Shown: positions 55,361 to 64,000 of the stretch, piece after piece
How positions within the stretch are numbered: the stretch's first letter is position 1
Layout: each line of letters opens with the position of its first letter
DNA from: Cherax quadricarinatus
Lineage: Eukaryota; Arthropoda; Malacostraca; Decapoda; Parastacidae
Length of the DNA: 64,000 nt
Reading direction: 5' to 3'
Assembly (NCBI RefSeq): GCF_038502225.1
Contig: NC_091307.1
Coordinates: 29,164,907-29,228,906 of the forward strand
The notes under the pieces: generated by a model
Database searches by the model: none
What the model saw: only the letters and a program-made list of their open reading frames with translations
What the model was told of the DNA's origin: nothing
Translations under genes and position numbers: made by a program

Positions 55361-56121
55361 TACAAGAAACCGTCCATTTACCGATCTGAACTACCCAATA
55401 AAGTGGTCAGAAATTGGCAATTTGGTCAATTTCATGCAAATTAAAAAAGATGCCAATTTCAAAATAGGGTCCAGAATAAACAATGCAGACATTCTTGGCA
55501 TTAAAATAACAAATCCTCTATTCATTAGTCATGTCTCTAGGCCCCTCTTATATTACTATTGCTTTCTATTTTGTTTTTTATTCATACAAAAAATACAAAA
55601 TTTACTGTTATGCAGACTACTGCATTATTGTAAAAATTGTATAAATAATATCAGTGCACTAGTTAAAGAATATTAAACTCCCCAGTTGATGTGTATTGGA
55701 CGTCTGGTGTGATTTGCTTACTCCTGAACACTGGCAAAAATCGAACATTTCCGCTACTTTGAGCTCAATTTCAAGGTCATTTTCGTGAAACTAATCAAAA
55801 TCATCTCTATTTCTGTAATATGTTTTCCATTTTATCACGTGAGACCATGAAAACGAGAATACAATGATAAATACTATACGAAAATACACCTCAAAGTTGG
55901 AGTTTTAATCCAAAAAAAAAGTTTTTTTTTTTTTCTCATTACACACTGTGTGCTGCAGGATTTTTTTATATGGTGCACACTGACCACACAGACCAATTCT
56001 CTCACATGTGGGCCTACCAGCTTTCTCCTGCTTGATTTGAAGGTGCTAGAAATTATGCGTATTAATACGTCCGAAACACTGGCTCGTAAGACGTATATAT
56101 ACAACCAAAACAGTCAGAGGG
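55361..56121 (+). mobile_element. piggyBac-type MITE, right part
   Basis: Begins at the E4 joint within the block AAGAAACCGTCCATTTACCG, which matches 49657 of the complete MITE, and continues to a right end CAGTCAGAGGG beside TTAA (56122-56125). The left part was not found. Confidence 0.7.
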
Positions 56122-56214
56122 TTAAGGATGAAAGAACATTAAAAATTACTGAAAAAACAAGTGGGAACTCGCAGTAAAACATGGTAAATTTCACTACAGT
56201 AATACAAGACCAAC

Positions 56215-56323
56215 CTTTTCATCAAGGTTGAGCCGTTTCTTGTAGTCTTGGAGTTTGACAAGGATGCTGTCGACATTGTCTAAACTCAGCACTGAGTAAA
56301 GACTTTGATTTTTGTGACATTTG
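56215..56323 (-). CDS. prom: Prominin-like protein, internal exon
   Basis: A 109 nt exon with acceptor TTATATTTCCTCAG and a weak GTTGGT donor. It completes the split codon AG|C from the previous exon and encodes KCHKNQSLYSVLSLDNVDSI, then LVKLQDYKKRLNLDEK, ending in phase 0. The CHKN-S-Y-VL pattern matches the prominin CKKNRGTYGTL motif at the start of the large extracellular loop; NQS is a potential N-glycosylation site. The next exon is 42 kb away at 14239. Confidence 0.82.
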
Positions 56324-57921
56324 CTGAGGAAATATAAGGAATATATTAACAGTAGTAAACATACAGTAAAACTTCTCAACAAACACACACTGTAATGAGA
56401 AATTAAAGTGTCTACATACAGCAGAAATATACAGTATTTAATTCACATATTTAAAGTCATGAACCAAGTGCTTCATGAGCCACATCGGTCTCTACACAAA
56501 ATTTTTAAAAAATATTTGACAGACTGATATTTTTTCCCTAGTGGCTTCATAACAATTGAAAATATAATTTCAAATAGTGCAAAATTACATTAAACGCCAA
56601 TTTCAATTACTACATAACTATTCATTCTGCGAGGTGTACCTGACTGCAAACATGATAGAGAAGGGGAGTGAGGAGGAAATGAACAAAACTAAACTGTTGT
56701 GTAAGTTATTAACAAAAGAACTGTTTAACACAGAACAAAATGCCTTCAGAGGTTAACACCATGGTTTTAGGAAGGGTTAGGTCACACCTGCCAGCTCTCT
56801 CAAATGTTTTAATATTCGAAAAAGGTGATTACAAAGATGTCACTAAATAGACAAGAGAAGGACAACAAAACTCCAAGATAGCTCCATGTGTAATAGAGAA
56901 TTCTACCAACCAAATTATTCACTGTGGAAAAACCTTTCAGGTTTTTACCATAAAAGCGTAAACTACAAAAACAAAAAATGGCATACTATACACTGTGCTA
57001 ATTTTTAACAAAACGCGACAAGACTGGTCACCCGAACTATAGGCATGTCTTGCTGACTATCATTGTGAAATTATATGGAAAGCCATTAGAAAAAAGTGGA
57101 TAAAAAAAACTTGATTTCCAATACAGACAAATGCTCCCTTGCAAACTATTTTGTATTCAATCAATAAATTCCTGTACTGTTTATCTAATGAGATGGATGA
57201 GCATAGTGCATAATGAAAGATTAATCTAGCAACTACAAACCACAGAAAACATTAAAGGCAAATTATTGGATAACATATTTCTTGTTTAAAAGAAAAAGGC
57301 AAACAATACAAGGTAAAATGACCTTGTGTAGTAATGGCTATCAGTCAAACAAAGCAAAAGTTGAGGTCTCCAGTAGTGCATCAAGACTGGTGCCAGGAAG
57401 AGTAATGAGCTAGAAGGAAAGAACAAGAGAGCCAAGCCTCCTACCTCTGGAAGAACAACAAACAAGATACTTTTCAGTACACACAACTGACAGTACAGCA
57501 AGATTTATACTTTTTTTTTTTTGGCCAAAGAAGTGACCAGAACATGAAAGCTATATACAGTAGCAAATAAGCCATACACGTGTACAAAACATCTTCAACT
57601 CAAGTGATTGAGAAGTCAAGTGACCTGGAAAAATAACACATTGAAAGTTGATTCCATACAATAGTTTAATACAATATTAGATTTGACAAAGCTATGTGAA
57701 GTCAGTAAGTCAGAAGTAGGACAATAAGCAAGAGCTAAGCACCTACAAACTGAAATGAATAATTACAAATAGCAATATAGTTATTATGAAACAAACATTC
57801 ACTAATAATTCTCTCCATATTTATATATTTGAAAGTTTTATGTGGGAATGCCAAATTATTTTATATCTCAGGATAACAACTAGACTATGCTAGATTCAGC
57901 AAAATAATTATAGTGACTTAC
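56324..57921 (-). other. Prominin intron, 1598 bp
   Basis: Unremarkable AT-rich intron sequence. No transposon ends, RNA gene or coding segment was recognised. Confidence 0.6.
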
Positions 57922-58128
57922 CTGATTATTTCAGTCAATCTTGGTGCTTCACCAGGTGGATAATAGTCATTAAGATTATAGTGATCAGCAATCACAGAGA
58001 AAACCTCAGAGTTGGTGGGATCACTGAGTGGGTTACACACCAGAATCTCACTGGCACTACCCAAGACAAACAGTGCTGTAGTACAAGCCATAATTATAGC
58101 AGAGAACAGGAATGTTAACCCAACACCA
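57922..58128 (-). CDS. prom: Prominin-like protein, exon with a membrane segment
   Basis: A 207 nt exon between a CTTGCTTTTCAG acceptor (entering at the third codon position) and a GTAAGTC donor (leaving after two bases of a codon). A hydrophobic helix, GVGLTFLFSAIIMACTTALF with VLG, is followed by SASEILVCNPLSD and a loop DHYNLNDYYPPGEAPRLTEI. This parallels the prominin segment of membrane helix, then -GGN-E-L-CEPY, then the loop leading to CKKNRGTY in the next exon. The protein would continue upstream beyond the window. Confidence 0.82.
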
Positions 58129-59180
58129 CTGAAAAGCAAGAAAATATAATTAAAATAAAACTTGTATGAAAAAGTAATATTGAAAGCATCTTCAAAATAA
58201 CTGCATATTTCACTTTATGTCACATTGATTAATTATTAATTACCAACTTCATGAAAACTTGAAACCCAAGTAGGTTGCTCAGGTCTGTCATACTGATTAA
58301 GGATTATTATTATGCTTGTGGGATAGTGCTAAACTTGGAAGTATAATACAACACTTGGATAATGCGAGAAAACCGGGTCTGATCCGGTGAAGGGAGGGTA
58401 GCTCTAATTTTTTGGATCAAGAGCCCTTCACAAGCATCAAGGCACCATTCCTTGAAGGGACACTGATACTATGAGACTTGTCCAGGGGCTGCGTGAGTGA
58501 CCATGTCCATTTCTTTTATGAATTTTGCAGGATTAGTGCTTACGTCAGCTAAATGATGTGTGTGGTCTTCAGAGGGAATGAAAAAAAAATTCTGCATTCT
58601 CCACCCTACTTTCATTTAGTGGATGATTAACATTTGATTCACATTGGTCTTTCAGAATTTCACTCGCTTCTTTTCCATTGCCAGTGCACAAACCTCCTGT
58701 GATTAATTGTCCAATTCTACAGGTAGTTCTTAACTAGAATTTTGCACAGATGAATTATTTAGGGTTTCTCCACAAAACCCTGACTTCTACCTTAATTAAG
58801 GATTTTATTTCTTTGCATAGTTTACAAAGTGTAATTGCAGTTTTGATTTGCTAAGTACAAAGGGAGCCACTATCATGCTGGGGCATTTCTGGCAGACTAA
58901 ACCTAATGCTTAGCAGACTATACTTAATACTAGGCATATATATCATAGTTGGTTCAAACTGAACATAGTTTTTTTATATTTTAACAGAGGTAGTTAGTGA
59001 TTTAGCAGTAACTGAATTTATAATTAAGTTGAATTGATTAACAAGTTGCAGAATATATAATGGTAATGTCAGCATAGTTGCTGATCCCCCTTACATGTGT
59101 TGTATAGCTTATCTGAGTATCATAGTACCATCCATATGTTTTATAGGTATGACCTCTTACTAGGCCTAGGGACCAGTTTG
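58129..59180 (-). other. Prominin intron sequence up to the LTR element
   Basis: 58302-58510 looks like a degenerate decapod-type interspersed repeat (GTGGGATAGTGCTAAACTTG, then AGGGTAGCTCTAATTTTTTG). The rest has no recognised feature. Confidence 0.45.
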
Positions 59181-59370
59181 TGTGACATCATGACATCATG
59201 TGATGCGCATGTGTGTGTGAGTATCTCTGGAACTTCCTCAGTCCACGCATAGGTCTACCAGGCAACGCACGGCAGGTTGGGCTCCCTTACCACAGTGACA
59301 ATATATAGTGTTACCATCCACAAGTGTGTTTATCTTCAACCATCATATCTCCTTTCGAACCCCCACGACA
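59181..59370 (+). repeat. 5' LTR of a retrotransposon
   Basis: Starts TGTGACATCATGACATCATG and ends CCCCCACGACA, giving TG...CA borders. A TATA-like AATATATAG lies at about 59300. It is followed two bases later by TGG, as expected for a primer binding site. The matching 3' LTR would be beyond the window, so the borders are inferred. Confidence 0.6.
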
Positions 59371-59372
59371 AA

Positions 59373-59390
59373 TGGTGGCATCGGAGGGCC
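59373..59390 (+). other. Putative tRNA primer binding site
   Basis: TGGTGGCATCGGAGGGCC directly after the LTR; TGG would pair with the CCA end of a tRNA. The tRNA was not identified. Confidence 0.5.
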
Positions 59391-61890
59391 TGTAATTCTG
59401 ACGATTACAGCGATTTCTGGATATAAATTTCCGAGCCGGTCGCCATCTTGCAACGCTAGGCCTCCCGAGAAGAGTAACGCTCAACAACCCCAAGCCAGCT
59501 ACCCCAAGCAAGCTTTTACCAGCCCTCTGCACTATTCACTGGTCAGTCTCTGTGTATTAGTGTTTATCTTGCTATTTGCATTACCTCCGAGGGGTTGACC
59601 CGGGTTTGCAAAGTAAGCCAAGCCACCTAAGCCAGTCTGTGGTGGGGGAGTCAGCCCAAGCCCAGTCCAGCCAGCCTTACACCATCCGGCCTTGCCTGCC
59701 AAGCCAGCTTTCCACCCCTGCTGTGTTACAAGTTATCAAGCCAGTCTGTGTGAAGGGTTAAGCCAAGCCAGCCAGCAACTAACCCAGGTGACTAACCCAA
59801 TACTCAAGCAAGCCACGTGGGTACAGTCTTCTTCATTGCTTTGTGCTTCCAGTTCTAGCTGTTTGAGTGCTTCATCGTCCCTGTGGTGTTGTGGTAGTTT
59901 ATGGGTTTGTTTTTAAGCCAGCCCGGCTTAGAATATTTTCGTGCCTAGTGCGGGTGTCCCCAGTGTGGCTTACACCGTTCATCCCATAGGCCCAGTCACC
60001 ACGCGGTGTCTCACCACAGCGCTGCCTCAACCACCCACCTCACCCACTACCACTGTTTTTGTACCCTTATTACGAGTTCTAGCATCACATTTTTAAGAAC
60101 CACATAGGGGGTCAAGAGCCAAGAGTGTCCCTTCGTCAGATGTGCCATCGCCGCCAGCCACGAGACTCCACCACTACTATCCACCTCATTCTACAACGTC
60201 GCTACAGTGTTAACGAATAATATTTTTTCATAGAGACATTTGTAAGTGTTGCGACATATTTTCTTTTGTGTTTCCAGTGATTTCTTAGTGACATTCAGTA
60301 ACTCTTGATTAGATTCAGTGTTCATTATATACTGCTTGCAATATTATTTTTTTTCCCTCTTTCTTCAGTGTTAATTTTCGTGCTTTATGTCTGTTGTGTT
60401 GTGCTTCTTTTTTTTTATATATACCTGAAGTACTTCAATGTTTTTCCTTGTTGTGTGCAATATATAAGCAGTATAAACTTGTGTTTACACTTCACAATTA
60501 TCTTGTGTTCACAGTATTGCAGTGATTTATTACCTTATATTCTGCATCACAACTCAGTGTTGTCTGTTATATTTTTTCTCCCAGCATTTGTGTATTCTTG
60601 GTGTTTTTGTTTTCATTCATTTGCCATTTTACTTTTTTTCTCTGTGTCGAACATTCTTGTGTTAATTCTTTTCATGTAGCCAGTGTCTAATTTGTCTTAT
60701 CTCCACAGACAATAGTGCCATTATTTTGTTGAAACAAGACAATTATTTTCCAAATTTTTCATACCTCAAGTTTCATTGCAAGAAAATTATAGTACAGTGG
60801 AACCTCAAATATTGAACTTTCTTCGGTCCAGAAGGCTGTTTGAGTGCCTTTACCGAATGAATTTATTCCCATCAGGAATAATGTAAATTAGATTAGTCCA
60901 TTTCAGACCCTCAAAAATACACTTATAAAAGCACTTACAAAAATACACTTACATAACTGATCGTGTTGGGAGCAGTTCGATTCTTGAGGTTTCACTGTAT
61001 TGTGTTTATATTGATGTGTGTTCTGCATCACTGTAAGTGTTCAAACCTTTTTGTTCTGTGTTTTTGAATCTATTATTTTTATATTTTATTGAACAAATTC
61101 ACTCTTAGTGCAATTTTTAAGTTCTTCTTTTAAAGTAAATCATTCTTTTGCTTGTTCAGTAAGTGTTGCTTAAGCTGCAATTAAGAGTTAAAGTGTTCAA
61201 TCAGCTCATTCCTTGATGATGATTTTTTTTTTCCTGTAAACTGTATTTTCTTGTGTGTGTAATTTTTTTTTATTATTGCAACATTGACTCATTTTACAAA
61301 AATTCTTGTGTAAACATTGTGTTGCCATGAAAATTTTTCTTGCAGAAATTTTTATGTAGTGTTGTGCAGTACTTCTGATTAGAAATTGTTATTTGCAATA
61401 TTGCTACAGTTTATTTCAGTGCAATATTCTGTGATTTCAGTTTTACATTTTCTGTGCATAATATTTTGTTCCCTGTGTGTCACTTAATCTTTTTTATTTA
61501 GAATTGCTTTCCCAGTTTGTTTTAATTTTGCACAAGCTTTATTGATTCCATTTTAACATTTTTGATTGATTTATCATTTTATTGTTGAATTTTCTTATTC
61601 AATTGAGAGTAAAGACAACTCACTGTGCCATTAATTCAATTTAAAGTAAATTTGAGCAAATTTGATTTGAGTAAAGTACAATTTCTCTTGATTTTCAAAG
61701 TGTTGCTTATTCAGTTGAGTATTTTCTTTTGCGAGTGTGAGTTTTCCTTGCTTACAGTGTGATTTGTCAATTTTTATTTACTTATGCAGAATAGTCAAGT
61801 AATTTCTTCCCATTTAAGTTTACTGTGTTGTGTGTTCCTCAGTTATATTTTCTTTTATTTCTCTAAATTCTTGTTTTACATTTTGCAAAT
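59391..61890 (+). other. Very long leader of the LTR element
   Basis: The first part (about 59500-59830) is rich in AAGCCAG/CCAGCCAAG repeats; the second (about 60230-61890) is strongly T-rich. A 203 bp MITE is inserted at 60795-60997. No convincing coding region. Confidence 0.6.
60795..60997 (+). mobile_element. 203 bp Tigger-type MITE, third copy, different ends
   Basis: Ends CAGTGGAACCTCAAATATTG and the inverse ...TTCTTGAGGTTTCACTG, TA on both sides. The same length as the copies at 15256 and 52563, and similar interior words (AAAATACACTTACATAACTG), but with different terminal sequence. Confidence 0.8.
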
Positions 61891-62908
61891 ATGTCTCAAG
61901 TTTTCTCGAGCGATGCCTCAGCACATTCTGCTAGTCCAACCATTAATGCATCAGTCCCAAATTCGAGTAATTCTTTATCAAACAATAGACACACTCAGAC
62001 TTCGAGCCTTCGCAATTTTAGTCATGACCCTTATGATGCTGTGCCATTGTTCAATGGTAACCCAGACAACCTGGAAGGATGGTTTACAGCTGTTCGTGCT
62101 AGAGTAAATGCCTCAGTAGATGGTCCTCCATCAGAGTTGCCTAATTAGTATCGGAAAGGAGAGTTTAGCTCATTCACCAGCTGCCTCGCATGTCTTCAAC
62201 TTGATCCGTATGAAGGACTTTCAGGATCTAACCAAGTGGCAAGATTATGAGCAATTAATCCCTAACTATCTTGAACCAGTACGAGAAACTGATCCTTTTG
62301 TTGTTCTTAAGGAATTAGTGTGTACAGCTCTGAGGCCAGAGGAATCCTTAGATGAGTTTGCTCTTCATTTAAATAACCTCATGACCTCATTTGTTAAGGC
62401 AGGTCAAAGTTCCAAGTACCTTAAAGACAATGATAAACCAGCTCTTGAGGGGTTTGCCAAATTAGCAGTATTTGGAGTTATTAAACAGCTAATGCCACCA
62501 ACGTCAGTGTATGTGTATAATTCCAGTCCTCTAAATGCCACAATGGGACCACTTGCAGCTCTTATCCATGTGTGTAATTTGTGTCCCGAGGGAACCTTCC
62601 CCTATCGAAGGTCTACATCAACCACTTTGACTACTCCCGTACCTCCTCTTGTTTGTGCTACAACCAAAACTCCCGATCTAAATCACTCGCGACCGTCATC
62701 CAAAGCTAGTGTCAAGCGTTATCATTCCCGTAGCACTCGTAGCATGTACAGTACCCATAGCCAAAGAACTTGCTATAATTGTGGTTACCATGGACATATC
62801 GCAGTAAATTGCCCTGATAGTCGCTCTAAGAGGCATCGTAATGCTGATAAGTACCAGTCCGATTTGCCTTATTGTACTTACCACAAAATTCATAGCCATG
62901 ACACATAG
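61891..62908 (+). pseudogene. gag-like region with CCHC zinc knuckle, frame-broken
   Basis: Starts MSQVFSSDASAHSASPTINA and includes VPLFNGNPDNLEGWFTAVRA, typical of retrotransposon gag. A stop at 62146 coincides with a frame change. The next frame carries an alpha-helical capsid-like region and, near 62770, CYNCGYHGHIAVNCP, a C-X2-C-X4-H-X4-C nucleic-acid-binding knuckle. A stop at 62906 again coincides with a frame change. Gag would package the element RNA. Whether the shifts are decay, programmed or assembly error cannot be told. Confidence 0.7.
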
Positions 62909-62913
62909 ATGCA

Positions 62914-63640
62914 GTGCTCTCTATGACCTCCAGTACTCTAGATCCTTCCGCGGCCGTTCCAACCGCAGAGCCAGGAGAGGAAATAGAGGTCGGGGTTCTC
63001 AGAATAACCAGAACCAGCTTCATTCTTACAATTCGGGGATATCCGAGCACCCCAGTGACAGTAGGTGATGAGTACACCATCCCTGTTCACAATTTCTATG
63101 AAGCCTTAAGCAGTCTTGAGAATGACAACCCTGCTGATGATGTTGCTTCACACGTCTCTGACGTAGATGAATTTGGGGATGAAGTGGAACATGCCTTCTC
63201 CGATGACAACCCACCTTTTTGCTTGCACATAACTCTCAATGAAACGATAGGTCCTATAGTACAAGCATCTATTCATAATACGCCCGTTCATGTGTTCATG
63301 GACTCTGGTGCCCAAGTTAATGTCATCAGGTCTAGTTTGTTTAAAGAGAAGCAGTTACGATGTGTCCTCATCACTGAATCAACTACTGAAACCTCCCTTA
63401 GTGGAGTAGCTGGTTCCCTTCTGCGTGACCGAGGTCAGACTTCATTCACCTTTTCTATCCAAGGTAGAAGTTACTGCTTCTTTCCTTGTTGTTGACCAGA
63501 TTACATTCCCTGGTGACCTACTGGGATTTGTTTCTATGAGAAACTTGCGTATTGTGCTTGACCCGTACCGATGGCTTGATCGTTCCATTTTGGGGTTACC
63601 AGCTTGGATCCGAGATATGCCATACTGCCGCAGAGTACGA
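62914..63640 (+). pseudogene. Retroviral-type aspartic protease region, frame-broken
   Basis: After an Arg/Gly-rich stretch (RGRSNRRARRGNRGRGSQNN) in one frame, a second frame has acidic sequence and VHVFMDSGAQVNVIRSSLF near 63290, the DSGA active site. After another shift near 63480 the frame continues VEVTASFLVVDQITFPGDLL and GFVSMRNLRIVLDP, the C-terminal half of the protease. From about 63640 to the window end a Ser/Pro-rich frame stays open. It would process the polyprotein. Confidence 0.65.
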
Positions 63641-64000
63641 CATTCGAATTAAGTCCTTACAAGCCAGTGCATTTTCCAGTAGCGTACCCAAGCGGTCAGG
63701 TACTAGTAACTCTGTCACTCCCATCTGTGTTCCACCTACACCTTCAGACATGCAAGATAATGTGTTGCCTCAAGTGTCTGAGGATGCTCAGACTGCCTTG
63801 AGTGCTCAGCCTATCCCTGCAATGTCTGCTAGTCCAAGTAGTAGTTTCTCCATAGGGAACGCCTTGTCGGAAAACGATTACTTGAAACTAGTAATGCCAT
63901 CTCTTGATGTCACATGCCGTCTGCAGAAAGACATCTCGGTTGCGGCTAGTGCTCTCACTAGAGTGTCTGTTACTGTTCCTAGTGTTCCAGATGGTGATAA

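Larger units (their letters stand above)
14240..56214 (-). other. Prominin intron of about 42 kb, filled with nested transposons
   Basis: Bounded by the donor after 56215 (GTTGGT, weak) and the acceptor before 14239. The encoded protein on either side aligns contiguously with prominin, so no exon seems to be missing. Practically all of the intron is explained by the transposable elements listed here. Confidence 0.7.
59181..64000 (+). mobile_element. LTR retrotransposon, 5' part, cut by the window end
   Basis: LTR (59181-59370), putative primer binding site (59373-59390), a leader of about 2.5 kb, a gag-like region with a CCHC zinc knuckle and an aspartic protease with DSGA. This order fits Ty3/gypsy-type elements. 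RT and integrase would follow to the right. It lies in an intron of the prominin gene in antisense orientation. Confidence 0.7.

Noticed and set aside
56324..57921. An additional prominin exon or RNA gene in this intron
   Set aside because: The flanking exons join in phase and align contiguously; nothing in between has coding character.
61784..62107. 107-codon frame overlapping the gag start
   Set aside because: A different frame from the conserved NGNPDNLEGW gag motif; hydrophobic because of T-rich sequence.

Overview
This is eukaryotic, AT-rich, intron-and-transposon DNA, probably from a decapod crustacean (crayfish, lobster or shrimp type). The guess rests on the repeat complement: an RTE-like LINE with a 5' leader and a 3' tail that occur many times here, Tigger/pogo and piggyBac DNA elements with long AT-rich flanks, Penelope-like elements with hammerhead-ribozyme-like ends, and a tRNA-derived SINE. 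I cannot name a species. No bacterial-style gene or operon is present.

The only host gene I recognise is a prominin (CD133-like pentaspan membrane protein) on the minus strand. Four consecutive coding exons are visible (58128-57922, 56323-56215, 14239-14105, 13683-13555), with matching splice phases. The gene runs off both ends of the window. The intron between 56214 and 14240 is about 42 kb and is essentially all transposons.

1-12.4 kb: an old CR1-like LINE (plus strand) is split by a piggyBac MITE (ends 833), Tigger-1 (847-1664), Tigger-2 (1753-6709, itself holding a broken piggyBac with a 1.45 kb purine tract) and Tigger-3 (7193-11417). Tigger-3 holds RTE-A, a near-intact LINE with a 969-codon open frame. 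12.4-14.6 kb: two prominin exons and a mini-RTE. 14.7-20.3 kb: GGGCCC-ended DNA elements nested in each other plus a jockey/CR1-type LINE (Jockey-1).

20.3-41.8 kb: the main nested stack. piggyBac-3 is opened at a TA by Tigger-6 (21453-40478). Tigger-6 holds a CR1-like LINE, Tigger-7 with a tRNA-SINE, RTE-B (opened by Penelope-like PLE-1), and piggyBac-2. piggyBac-2 is opened by RTE-C, which is opened by PLE-2 and a mini-RTE. Most joints can be closed on paper, because removing the inner element restores the reading frame or repeat of the outer one.

41.8-56.1 kb: an RTE fragment; Jockey-2 (minus) carrying RTE-D and a MITE that holds a GGGCCC element that holds a 1071 bp piggyBac MITE; then another GGGCCC element hit by two Tigger elements 13 bp apart; then part of another piggyBac MITE. 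56-59.2 kb: prominin exons and intron. 59.2-64 kb: the 5' part of an LTR retrotransposon (LTR, very long leader, broken gag and protease), cut by the window end.

Functionally, the RTE, CR1/jockey and Penelope copies are target-primed retroelements, while the Tigger and piggyBac copies move by DDE transposases. Several small elements (mini-RTE, SINE, MITEs) look like parasites of these autonomous families. Only RTE-A still has an uninterrupted long open frame.
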